Source: Actinomycetota bacterium
GTDB taxonomy: Bacteria > Actinomycetota > Acidimicrobiia > Acidimicrobiales > Aldehydirespiratoraceae
Length of the DNA stretch: 10,039 nt
Direction of reading: 5' to 3'
NCBI GenBank assembly: GCA_012271125.1
Contig: JAAXHB010000020.1
Coordinates: forward strand, 1 to 10,039
Numbering within the stretch: the stretch's first letter is position 1; every line of letters begins with the position of its first letter. Made by a program: the position numbers and the translations under genes. This document shows, in pieces, positions 1-5,586 of this stretch. The notes below the pieces were generated by a model. It was given only the letters and a program-made list of their open reading frames with translations. It ran no database searches and was not told the origin of the DNA.

Positions 1-1109
1 TTGGCGAGACGCTCCTGGAGCTTCTCGCGGTCGTAGTCGGAGTCGGTGTTGTCGATCTCGGCCTTGATCTGGCTGATGCGACCGGAGACGTCAGAAGAAT
101 CGCCAGCACCTTCCACAATGGTTGTTTCATCTTTGCTGACGATGACCTTGCGGGCTTGGCCGAGCATGTCCACGCCGACGCTGTCGAGCTTGAGGCCGAC
201 CTCTTCGCTGATGACCTGGCCTCCGGTGAGGATCGCCATGTCTTGCAGCATGGCCTTGCGCCGGTCGCCGAAGCCCGGTGCCTTAACAGCTACGGAGTTG
301 AAGGTGCCACGAATCTTGTTGACGACGATGGTGGCGAGGGCTTCGCCCTCGACGTCTTCGGCGATGATCAGAAGCGGCTTGCCGCCTTGCATGACCTTTT
401 CGAGCACGGGGACGAGATCACGCACGTTGGAAATTTTTGAGCTGACCAGCAGCACGTAGGGGTTGTCTAGGACGGCTTCCATGCGCTCGGCGTCGGTGAC
501 GAAGTAGGGCGAGATGTAGCCCTTGTCGAAGCGCATGCCCTCGACGGTTTCCATTTCGAGGCCGAAGGTTTGGCCGTCTTCGACGGTGATGACACCGTCT
601 TTGCCAACCTTGTCGATGGCGTCGGAGATGGTGGTGCCGATGTCGGGATCAGCAGCGGAGATAGCAGCGACGTTGGCGATTTGGGCCTTGTCTGAAGAGA
701 CATCCTGGCTGGATTTGGCGATTGAATCGACTGCGGCTTCGACCGCGGCTTCGATGCCTCGCTTGAGCGACATCGGGTTGGCACCGGCGGCGACATTACG
801 CAGGCCTTCGCGCACCATTGCCCAGGCGAGCACGGTGGCTGTTGTGGTGCCGTCGCCGGCTACGTCGTCGGTTTTCTTAGCGACTTCTTTGACGAGCTCA
901 GCGCCGATTTTCTCATACGGGTCTTCGAGCTCGATGTCTTTGGCGATGGACACGCCATCGTTTGTGATCGTGGGAGCACCCCACTTTTTGTCTAAAACGA
1001 CATTGCGTCCCTTTGGACCGAGCGTTACACGGACAGCATCAGCGAGCTGGTTCATGCCTCGCTCGAGCGAGCGGCGAGCCTTCTCGTCGAACTGGATCAT
1101 CTTGGCCAT
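1..1109 (-). CDS. groEL: 60 kDa chaperonin GroEL, N-terminal 369 residues (3' end outside window)
   Basis: Cytosolic ATP-dependent folding chaperone that forms 14-mer rings with GroES. The translation begins MAKMIQFDEKARRSLERG and follows the GroEL family without gaps. The nucleotide-site segments TLGPKGRNV (about 29-37), Asp51 and GDGTTTATVLA (about 85-95) are present, as are the apical segments GMRFDKGYISPYF (about 191-203) and KAPGFGDRRKAMLQD (about 276-290). The visible part ends at DSDYDREKLQERLA, so the second equatorial half with the catalytic Asp near 398 and the C-terminal tail (GGM or His-rich) is not visible. The ATG at 1107-1109 has a strong GGAGG (complement of 1116-1120) six bases upstream. 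No groES lies upstream; cysO does. This is the arrangement of an unlinked groEL, as in many actinobacteria with a groES-groEL1 pair elsewhere. The CIRCE operator indicates HrcA control. Confidence 0.98.
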   Translation of the reverse strand, partial: MAKMIQFDEKARRSLERGMNQLADAVRVTLGPKGRNVVLDKKWGAPTITNDGVSIAKDIELEDPYEKIGAELVKEVAKKTDDVAGDGTTTATVLAWAMVREGLRNVAAGANPMSLKRGIEAAVEAAVDSIAKSSQDVSSDKAQIANVAAISAADPDIGTTISDAIDKVGKDGVITVEDGQTFGLEMETVEGMRFDKGYISPYFVTDAERMEAVLDNPYVLLVSSKISNVRDLVPVLEKVMQGGKPLLIIAEDVEGEALATIVVNKIRGTFNSVAVKAPGFGDRRKAMLQDMAILTGGQVISEEVGLKLDSVGVDMLGQARKVIVSKDETTIVEGAGDSSDVSGRISQIKAEIDNTDSDYDREKLQERLA

Positions 1110-1152
1110 TTATTACCTCCAAAAAAATAGATAAGAAAGCGAGTCCTACTGG

Positions 1153-1179
1153 TTAGCACTCTCATGCTGAGACTGCTAA
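1153..1179 (-). promoter_or_regulatory. CIRCE operator (HrcA binding site) of groEL
   Basis: The plus strand reads TTAGCACTC, nine bases, then GACTGCTAA. This is the CIRCE consensus TTAGCACTC-N9-GAGTGCTAA with one mismatch in the right arm (C for G). It lies 44 bases upstream of the groEL start codon, where CIRCE normally overlaps the transcription start or leader. In this family HrcA binds the element and represses groE until heat stress. The hrcA gene is not in the window. Confidence 0.93.
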
Positions 1180-1207
1180 GTCTGCCGTAGTTCGCGCCAA
1201 ATCGCAA
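1179..1207 (-). promoter_or_regulatory. Possible groEL promoter
   Basis: Read on the minus strand, TTGCGA (complement of 1202-1207) is followed after 17 bases by CAGACT (complement of 1179-1184), which abuts the CIRCE dyad. Spacing and position next to CIRCE are right, but the -10 matches the consensus at only three of six bases. The -35 lies in a small perfect hairpin, ATCGCA-ACCAG-TGCGAT (1201-1217). A start between CIRCE and the ribosome binding site is also possible. Confidence 0.3.
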
Positions 1208-1219
1208 CCAGTGCGATGA

Positions 1220-1298
1220 GCGAGTTGGGCTGGCAGGGTTGAATGCGCGCAGCCGCGTTTAGCGCGAGCACATTCAAGCCTGATAAAGGCCAACTCGC
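1220..1298. repeat. Hairpin-forming interspersed repeat, copy 1
   Basis: A 75-nt core (1222-1296) matches the core of copy 2 (8766-8840) at 71 of 75 positions. It is an imperfect palindrome. GCGAGTTGG (1220-1228) pairs with CCAACTCGC (1290-1298); CAGGGTTGAATG pairs with CATTCAAGCCTG with one mismatch; CGCGC pairs with GCGCG around a loop of about 11 nt. It starts 18 nt past the cysO stop codon (the core 19 nt past). There is no T-run after it on either strand, no ORF inside and no obvious target-site duplication. It could be a REP-like element, a mRNA 3'-end structure or a small structured RNA. The repetition and the fold are visible; the role is not known. Confidence 0.85.
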
Positions 1299-1315
1299 GC
1301 TAACTATTTAGAGCT

Positions 1316-1591
1316 TCACCCTCCGGCGACGGCGGGGACGATGCTGACGGTGGCACCGTCGGGCACGGGAGTGTCTAATCCTCCAGTGAAGCGAGCGTCG
1401 TCGTCATCAACGAAGACGTTGACGAAGCGGCGGAGCTCGCCGTCGTCGTCAAGTATTTGGGCTTTGAAGCCGACATGTTGTGATTCGAGCGAATCCAGAA
1501 CTTCGCGGAGATTGGTGCCGTCTATGTCGACAGTGGCGGCACCGGCGGTGAGCATGCGCAGCGTTGTAGGGATTCTGACGGTGACAGACAT
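1316..1591 (-). CDS. cysO: CysO-type sulfur carrier protein (MoaD/ThiS family)
   Basis: Small beta-grasp (ubiquitin-like) sulfur carrier of 91 residues. The C terminus is PAVAGG, ending in the Gly-Gly that is adenylated and converted to a thiocarboxylate. It resembles mycobacterial CysO closely: the start MSVTVRIPTTLR, the block RFVNVFVDDDDARFTGGLD (about 55-73) and the end SIVPAVAGG. MoaD and ThiS lack the RFVN..V...D.RF.GGL block. In Mycobacterium tuberculosis CysO-thiocarboxylate donates sulfur to O-phosphoserine through CysM, and the Mec protease releases cysteine. Neither cysM nor mec is in the window; the downstream gene is groEL and the upstream one encodes a LytR_C protein. No good Shine-Dalgarno sequence precedes the ATG at 1589-1591; instead there is a perfect 13-nt tandem repeat. 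It is probably cotranscribed with the LytR_C gene. Confidence 0.86.
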   Translation of the reverse strand: MSVTVRIPTTLRMLTAGAATVDIDGTNLREVLDSLESQHVGFKAQILDDDGELRRFVNVFVDDDDARFTGGLDTPVPDGATVSIVPAVAGG

Positions 1592-1592
1592 T

Positions 1593-1618
1593 GAAGTATT
1601 TTCGGGAAGTATTTTCGG
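1593..1618 (-). repeat. Perfect 2 x 13-nt tandem repeat before cysO
   Basis: The unit GAAGTATTTTCGG (plus strand) occurs at 1593-1605 and again at 1606-1618 with no mismatch. It fills most of the 35-nt gap between the LytR_C stop codon and the cysO start, where the ribosome binding site should be. The AT-rich unit differs from the surrounding GC-rich coding DNA. It may be a slippage duplication or a binding site for a regulator or the ribosome. Confidence 0.85.
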
Positions 1619-1626
1619 CAGGTGCG

Positions 1627-2211
1627 CTAGGTGACGGCTACGGGGATGACTGAGTCGGTGCCGAGCACGATGAAGATGTGGAAGTCATCGACGCCTTCGG
1701 TGGAAGCAACCAGAGTTAAAACGTTGGCGGGTGCGAGGGTGACGATGTCGGCGGGAGCGTTGAGCGCGGTGGCGATGACCTTGGCATCGTCGTAGTAGGT
1801 GGGGTGGTAGTAGATCGCCGATACTTCCACAGGGGTTGAGGCGGCGTTTTTGGCGGCAGTGACGAAGCCTCGGGAGGTAAGCACGGCGGCGGCGGCACCT
1901 GCGAGGCCGGACTCGCCGGTGCCGTTGATGGTGACGGCTTTGACTTCACCTGGGCGGTGGGTCACCAACGGGGGCTGCGTTGTAGTGGTGGTGGTTGTGG
2001 TGGCCTGGTCGGTGCTGGGGTCAGTGGTGTCGTTGTCGGGGTCGTCGGTGGTGTCTTGATCCGATGTGCTGGGGGCGGTGGTGACGTTGTTGGCAGTATC
2101 GCTTGGGTCGTCAAAGGCGCGAGCTAGTAGGAAGAAGCCGATGGCGACTGCGAGGATCGTGAGCATGACGCCTCGCCCGACGGCACCAGAGGTTGTTTCA
2201 GGCTGGTTCAT
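1627..2211 (-). CDS. Single-pass membrane protein with LytR_C domain
   Basis: Protein of 194 residues in three parts. A short cytoplasmic N terminus is followed by one hydrophobic helix (about 14-33, GVMLTILAVAIGFFLLARAF). A low-complexity Asp/Thr/Ser linker (about 36-85) contains a run of eight Thr. The C-terminal LytR_C-like domain (about 89-190) has the family's opening VKAVTINGTGESGLAGAAAA and later strand-helix units. Known LytR_C proteins sit outside the membrane in Gram-positive bacteria, some fused to LytR-CpsA-Psr cell wall ligases; this one has no LCP catalytic domain, so it is probably an accessory envelope protein. The ATG at 2209-2211 has no strong ribosome binding site. The stop lies 35 nt before cysO, which suggests one transcript. 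Its promoter must lie near or inside the divergent tRNA gene; I saw no clear one. Confidence 0.8.
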   Translation of the reverse strand: MNQPETTSGAVGRGVMLTILAVAIGFFLLARAFDDPSDTANNVTTAPSTSDQDTTDDPDNDTTDPSTDQATTTTTTTTQPPLVTHRPGEVKAVTINGTGESGLAGAAAAVLTSRGFVTAAKNAASTPVEVSAIYYHPTYYDDAKVIATALNAPADIVTLAPANVLTLVASTEGVDDFHIFIVLGTDSVIPVAVT

Positions 2212-2267
2212 AGGCGGTTAGTTGTCGTGTTCATGAATTTGCCTGAGGATACTACCCTTGAGCCGCT

Positions 2268-2340
2268 GCCCGGGTAGCTCAGACGGTAGAGCAGCTGTCT
2301 TGTAAACAGCAGGTCGCAGGTTCGATTCCTGTCCCGGGCT
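2268..2340 (+). tRNA. tRNA-Thr (anticodon UGU)
   Basis: A full cloverleaf of 73 nt. The acceptor arms GCCCGGG and CCCGGGC pair perfectly. The D arm is GCTC/GAGC. The anticodon stem is GCTGT/ACAGC around the loop CTTGTAA, with anticodon TGT at 2301-2303. The T arm GCAGG-TTCGATT-CCTGT has one G-U pair. The discriminator is T2340 and CCA is not encoded. Anticodon UGU reads ACA and probably other ACN threonine codons. It is the only plus-strand gene in the window and converges with paralogue A, with 39 nt between their ends. I could not identify a convincing promoter in the 56 nt upstream. Confidence 0.97.
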
Positions 2341-2379
2341 CACTACTCGCACTCGCTGGGCACGTCAAAGTGTGTTTTG

Positions 2380-3342
2380 TTATTTGAGGGAGGTTTTGAG
2401 TTGGGAGCGGAGGTCGAGGGCTTGGGAGATGACCTCTTCGATCTGGGGTCTGAAGCTTTTGTTTAGTTTTTTGCCTGCTGCTTCCAATGCAAATAGCGCC
2501 ATCTCCGCAGCTACAGATGAAATCGTGGCGAGATAGTCGTCACCAACTAATGCGAGTTCATCACTGAACTCATCATTTCCCACGCAGTAGATACCGACAA
2601 CACGCCAATTGATGTACTTGCCATCATGCCAACGCAAAGGCTTCAGAATTTCAATTGCTTCCTGTTTGTGTGCCCCCGTGAGAGCTTCCAACAGTTCGGC
2701 GAAGTCATGAACCCTGTCAGCGTGGCCATGATCGCCCAAATGACAAAGAATTTTTAGACCAAGCTCGATGCCCATGTGCGCCTGGGACACAGACATAATT
2801 GTCATGTTGCGCCGCAATAATGGGTTGTTGCCAAACTCTCCAGTTGGTGGCAACGTTTGAATCTGATAACAATTCGCTTGAAGCGAAAGCTGTAATGATG
2901 CAAGAAGCCTTTGGGCTTCTTGTTCGGATGAGTAAGCCATACCGATTTCCTTTGACCACAGCACCCCGGCTGGGTCACGGGCGTGCAAGCAAATTGAGTT
3001 GCTTGCCGCCCACGCCTCAAACGAAGTGACGACCTTTTTGGAACGGTGGGCCCACTCAGGGACATCGGTGACATGCACCTCCACGAATGTTTTGCCAGTC
3101 GCGACTTTGGCAATATCTGCGAATTCGCTTACCTTGCGGTAGCGCTCTGCGTAGTTCAACTCATCAACTATCACGACCAAACCACTCGGCGGGTTATCCC
3201 ACATTGGGTCAAAGTCGTATTCACCCCCAGGAATCGGGTCATGCCACAACACTTGCTGGGCGCCGGCGGAAGCTAAGGCTTTGGCGGCGGTGCGAGCATC
3301 GTCAAGTGTTGGCTCGACACGCTCTGAAGTGGTTGTGGTCAT
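2380..3342 (-). CDS. Paralogue A: predicted degenerate nucleotidyltransferase-like + HEPN-like protein
   Basis: Protein of 320 residues with no certain name. Residues about 13-133 resemble the nucleotidyltransferase (NTase) fold: helix and strand KALASAGAQQVLW, strand GLVVIVDEL (54-62), then VEVHVTDVPEWAHR (87-100) and SFEAWAASNSICLH (107-120), which follow the usual '..VDV.VT..EW..R....SFE..I...v.L' layout. The NTase GS and D-x-D motifs are not conserved: LWHDPIPGG stands at the GS position and SGLVVIVD at the metal-binding strand. Residues about 180-285 look HEPN-like: AHMGIELGLKILCHL, then VHDFAELLEAL (211-221) and INWRVVGIY (244-252). No clear R-x4-6-H RNase motif is seen. The tail FRPQIEEVISQALDLRS is shared with both paralogues. 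The ATG follows AGGAGGG (3347-3353). The gene has its own promoter. The HEPN/NTase assignment is by eye. Confidence 0.62.
   Translation of the reverse strand: MTTTTSERVEPTLDDARTAAKALASAGAQQVLWHDPIPGGEYDFDPMWDNPPSGLVVIVDELNYAERYRKVSEFADIAKVATGKTFVEVHVTDVPEWAHRSKKVVTSFEAWAASNSICLHARDPAGVLWSKEIGMAYSSEQEAQRLLASLQLSLQANCYQIQTLPPTGEFGNNPLLRRNMTIMSVSQAHMGIELGLKILCHLGDHGHADRVHDFAELLEALTGAHKQEAIEILKPLRWHDGKYINWRVVGIYCVGNDEFSDELALVGDDYLATISSVAAEMALFALEAAGKKLNKSFRPQIEEVISQALDLRSQLKTSLK
2390..2446. repeat. 57-nt block identical in paralogues A and B (copy in A)
   Basis: This stretch, coding for the C-terminal region of paralogue A, is identical at all 57 bases to 3480-3536 in paralogue B. A 42-nt part of it matches 4556-4597 in paralogue C with two mismatches. 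Synonymous positions are unchanged too, although the rest of the genes has diverged widely. Recent gene conversion, or constraint on the DNA or RNA itself, would explain this. Confidence 0.9.
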
Positions 3343-3367
3343 GGCACCCTCCTAAGGAAGTGTTATG

Positions 3368-3396
3368 ACACTACACCAAATTTGATGTGATGCCAA
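3368..3396 (-). promoter_or_regulatory. Promoter and dyad operator of paralogue A
   Basis: On the minus strand TTGGCA (3391-3396) lies 17 bases before TAGTGT (3368-3373), a good sigma-70-type layout about 26 nt upstream of the ATG. The spacer holds the near-palindrome ACACCAAATTTGATGT (3373-3388, plus strand) with the perfect centre CAAATTTG. The same layout recurs before paralogues B and C, which is the main support. Confidence 0.75.
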
Positions 3397-3472
3397 CTTG
3401 GGGGATGTGGGGATCTGGTCGAGGAGGCTAAAGAGGCAGTTGGGGAGGTGGAAGAGGGTGGGGTTAAGAGTC

Positions 3473-4474
3473 TCAGAGAGAGGTTTTGAGTTGGGAGCGG
3501 AGGTCGAGGGCTTGGGAGATGACCTCTTCGATCTGGAGACGTGCTTTGGTTTGAAGTTGCTTTCCGGCAGAGTCGGTCGCAAGCAGTGAAATATTTGCTG
3601 CGGCTGTTGCGTTTAGAGTCAGGTACTCATCATTAACGAGTGCAAACTCGTCCCGAAATTTGAGTCGTTCATCACCATAGGAACTTAAGACTCGCCAATT
3701 GATGAATCTGTCATTGCGCCAGCGGAGTGGGATCAATATCTCTTCAGCTTCCTGACTGTAGGACCATGGTATAACGTTGAGCAGTTCGGCGAAATCGTGG
3801 ACCTCTTGAACATGGCCACGGTCACTCAAGTGACCAAGAATCTTTAGACCGAGCTCAATTGCCATGTTCGCTTGAGCAACACCAGCAAGTGATTGAGCCC
3901 ATCGCACGGATAAGTCATGTCCTGGCTGTCCAACTTCAGGCAATGTCTCAATTAAGCGGCGCGTCACGACAAGTGCATTTCTAAGGTTCGGGAGCAGCTC
4001 CCGGGCTTCTTGTTTAGATAAATATGCCATGCCAATTTCCTCTGGCTGGTGCACCTCGATCGGGTCACTGCTATGCAAGCGAATTGAATTACTTGCCGCC
4101 CACGCCTCAAACGAAGTGACGACTTTTTGGGAACGGTGGGCCCACTCAAGGACGTCGGTGACATGCACCTCCACGAATTTTTCGCCGGTCGCGACCCTGG
4201 CAATAGCTGCGAAGTCCCGCTCTCTGTAATAACGCTCGGAATAAATCAAATCATCAACTATCACGACAAAACCAATTGGAAGAATTTCACACAACGGGTC
4301 AAAGTTGTGCTCCCCCCCAGGTATTGGAGGGTGCCACAACACCTGCTGGGCACCGGCATCAGCCAGAGCTTTAGCCGCATTGCTCACATCTACCAGCGAC
4401 GGAATCGCGTCAACTAGTTCTGGATCAGCACGGTTCACAGATGTTGAAGCTGTTTTTGTAATTGTTGTAGCCAT
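3473..4474 (-). CDS. Paralogue B: predicted degenerate nucleotidyltransferase-like + HEPN-like protein
   Basis: Protein of 333 residues, the closest relative of A. I chose the ATG at 4472-4474 (MATTITK) over a GTG two codons upstream. The ATG aligns with the Thr-rich starts of A and C, and the AGGGTG ribosome binding site would overlap the GTG. The NTase-like part (about 30-148) has GAQQVLWHPPIPGG, IGFVVIVDDL (67-76), VEVHVTDVLEWAHR (101-114) and TSFEAWAASNSIRLH (120-134). The HEPN-like part (about 195-302) has AQANMAIELGLKILGHL, EVHDFAELLNVI and FINWRVLSSYG (257-267). GS, D-x-D and R-x4-6-H motifs are again absent. The tail QIEEVISQALDLRSQLKTSL matches A. The 130 nt between B and A hold A's promoter and a purine-rich stretch. 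Function is unknown; the fold call is inference. Confidence 0.62.
   Translation of the reverse strand: MATTITKTASTSVNRADPELVDAIPSLVDVSNAAKALADAGAQQVLWHPPIPGGEHNFDPLCEILPIGFVVIVDDLIYSERYYRERDFAAIARVATGEKFVEVHVTDVLEWAHRSQKVVTSFEAWAASNSIRLHSSDPIEVHQPEEIGMAYLSKQEARELLPNLRNALVVTRRLIETLPEVGQPGHDLSVRWAQSLAGVAQANMAIELGLKILGHLSDRGHVQEVHDFAELLNVIPWSYSQEAEEILIPLRWRNDRFINWRVLSSYGDERLKFRDEFALVNDEYLTLNATAAANISLLATDSAGKQLQTKARLQIEEVISQALDLRSQLKTSL
3480..3536. repeat. 57-nt block identical in paralogues A and B (copy in B)
   Basis: Identical partner of 2390-2446. A second patch of perfect identity between the same genes is 32 nt long (3002-3033 in A, 4092-4123 in B) and codes for part of the TSFEAWAASNSI segment. 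Between the patches the two genes differ at many bases, so identity is patchy. Confidence 0.9.
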
Positions 4475-4499
4475 ACCCACACCCTAACGGATGAAAATG

Positions 4500-4528
4500 A
4501 TACTACACAACTTTCAATGTGGTGCCAA
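4500..4528 (-). promoter_or_regulatory. Promoter and dyad operator of paralogue B
   Basis: On the minus strand TTGGCA (4523-4528) is followed after 17 bases by TAGTAT (4500-4505), close to consensus, with a short leader to the ATG at 4474. The spacer carries ACA-N10-TGT (4505-4520) at the same offset as in the other two promoters. The -35 lies nine bases past the stop codon of paralogue C, with no terminator between, so readthrough from C is possible. Confidence 0.78.
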
Positions 4529-4537
4529 CTTGGGGGA

Positions 4538-5515
4538 TCAGGTGGTTTTAATTGCGGAGCGGAGGTCGAGGGCTTGGGAGATGACTTCTTCAATCTGAGG
4601 ACGAGTTGATGCGCCCATTTTCTTGCCGGCTAAATCAGTTGCCAAGAGTGCGATCTCGGCTGCGGCTTTGGCAATTTCGGTTAGGTACTCGTCATTGAGT
4701 TCGGCTAGATAGGGGGCGTACAGGTCGGAGTCGCTTGATCCATAAGAGCCGACAATACGCCAGTTGACATATTCATCGTCAGCTTCTTTTTTCTTGAGAT
4801 GGGGTCGCCTGATCGGTTCAAGAGCTTGTTCCAGTTCGGCACGAAGCGGCTTCGGTGCGAGTGGTGGAAAGATACCGATCTGGTGGGAGCGGTTCGTTAT
4901 TCGTTTGCCGCTGAGGTATACAAGCACCCTGAGGCCTATCTCTATGACCATGTTTGCTTGAGATGCAGCGCCGATCATGAGAGAACGCGCATGATGGAGT
5001 CGCTCAGTGCTGGTGCGGGAGAGCCTGAGCTGATTGAAAAGCGCGGCGGTTAGACATACAGCACGAGCGAGAGGCTCTAGCAGCGCTTGGGCTTGGGTTT
5101 CTGGTGGTGGAGGCATTCCGAGTTCCTTTGACCAGACCACCCCGGCGGGGTCACGGTTAAACAAGCAGATTGAATTGCTCGACACCCATGCCTCAAGTGA
5201 GGTGATGACTTTCTGGGAAAGGTGGGTCCACTTCTGGACATCGGTGATATGCACCTCCACGATGTTGCAGCCGACCGCGACCCCGGCTACTCCTTTCGAA
5301 ATGTCTGCGTATCTCTGTGGTCCTTCGGCGGATTCATCCCAATCGTCAACGATTACATATAAATCATGTGCGCTGACTGGCTCTAGGGTCCAATCCGGTT
5401 CTATCTCAAACAACAACACCTGGACGACACCGGCATCGGCTAGTGCCTCGCCAGGGCTGCGGTCGTCGAGTGTTGGCTCTGGGCTCTTCACAGGAGTTGT
5501 TGTAGTTGTAGTCAT
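4538..5515 (-). CDS. Paralogue C: predicted degenerate nucleotidyltransferase-like + HEPN-like protein
   Basis: Protein of 325 residues, the most diverged of the three. The NTase-like part (about 20-134) has ALADAGVVQVLLFEIEP, HDLYVIVDDWD (50-60), NIVEVHITDVQKWTHLS (84-100) and SLEAWVSSNSICLF (106-119). Unlike A and B it keeps an Asp (Asp51) at the start of the supposed metal-binding strand, but the GS motif is missing. The HEPN-like part (about 180-295) has SQANMVIEIGLRVLVYL, but the HDFAELL segment of A and B is replaced by HQIGIFPPLAP. A charged insert RRPHLKKKEADD precedes YVNWRIVGSYG (249-259). The tail RPQIEEVISQALDLRS is conserved. The ATG at 5513-5515 follows AGGGTGG. It starts 71 nt downstream of the surface-protein gene, with its own promoter in that gap. 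Confidence 0.6.
   Translation of the reverse strand: MTTTTTTPVKSPEPTLDDRSPGEALADAGVVQVLLFEIEPDWTLEPVSAHDLYVIVDDWDESAEGPQRYADISKGVAGVAVGCNIVEVHITDVQKWTHLSQKVITSLEAWVSSNSICLFNRDPAGVVWSKELGMPPPPETQAQALLEPLARAVCLTAALFNQLRLSRTSTERLHHARSLMIGAASQANMVIEIGLRVLVYLSGKRITNRSHQIGIFPPLAPKPLRAELEQALEPIRRPHLKKKEADDEYVNWRIVGSYGSSDSDLYAPYLAELNDEYLTEIAKAAAEIALLATDLAGKKMGASTRPQIEEVISQALDLRSAIKTT
4556..4597. repeat. Third, slightly diverged copy of the conserved 3'-end block
   Basis: Matches the inner 42 nt of the blocks at 2390-2446 and 3480-3536 with two transitions (GACTTCTTCAATC instead of GACCTCTTCGATC). It codes for the shared peptide QIEEVISQALDLRS near the C terminus of paralogue C. Confidence 0.85.
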
Positions 5516-5540
5516 ATTACCACCCTAGTGGGTGGGTATG

Positions 5541-5569
5541 ACATTACACAACTTTTAATGTAACGACAA
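5541..5569 (-). promoter_or_regulatory. Promoter and dyad operator of paralogue C
   Basis: On the minus strand TTGTCG (5564-5569) is followed after 17 bases by TAATGT (5541-5546). ACA-N10-TGT occupies 5546-5561, the same place in the spacer as before A and B, and the spacer end AAAGTTGTG is shared exactly with B. The -35 begins only 17 nt after the surface-protein stop codon, with no terminator hairpin between. Confidence 0.75.
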
Positions 5570-5586
5570 TTTGTATCAGTAGAGGT

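Noticed and set aside
523..1134. Long plus-strand open frame of about 200 codons opposite groEL
   Set aside because: It is the antisense shadow of a strongly conserved groEL sequence, is low-complexity (Ser/Ala/Thr-rich) and has no recognisable domain.
1220..1298. Intrinsic terminator of cysO
   Set aside because: The hairpin is strong but no T-run follows it on the minus strand, and the near-identical copy elsewhere argues for a repeat family. A role in 3'-end formation remains possible.
2268..2340. tRNA-Thr as an integration site for an island carrying the array
   Set aside because: I looked for a second copy of the tRNA 3' end (GGTTCGATTCCTGTCCCG) elsewhere in the window and found none, and there is no integrase. 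An att copy outside the window cannot be excluded.
4475..4480. GTG start for paralogue B two codons upstream of the chosen ATG
   Set aside because: The ribosome binding site AGGGTG would overlap this GTG, and the ATG aligns better with the starts of A and C.
5516..5586. Remnant of a fourth array paralogue between C and the surface-protein gene
   Set aside because: The 71 nt hold only the promoter of C and the stop region of the surface protein; the conserved tail block does not occur there.
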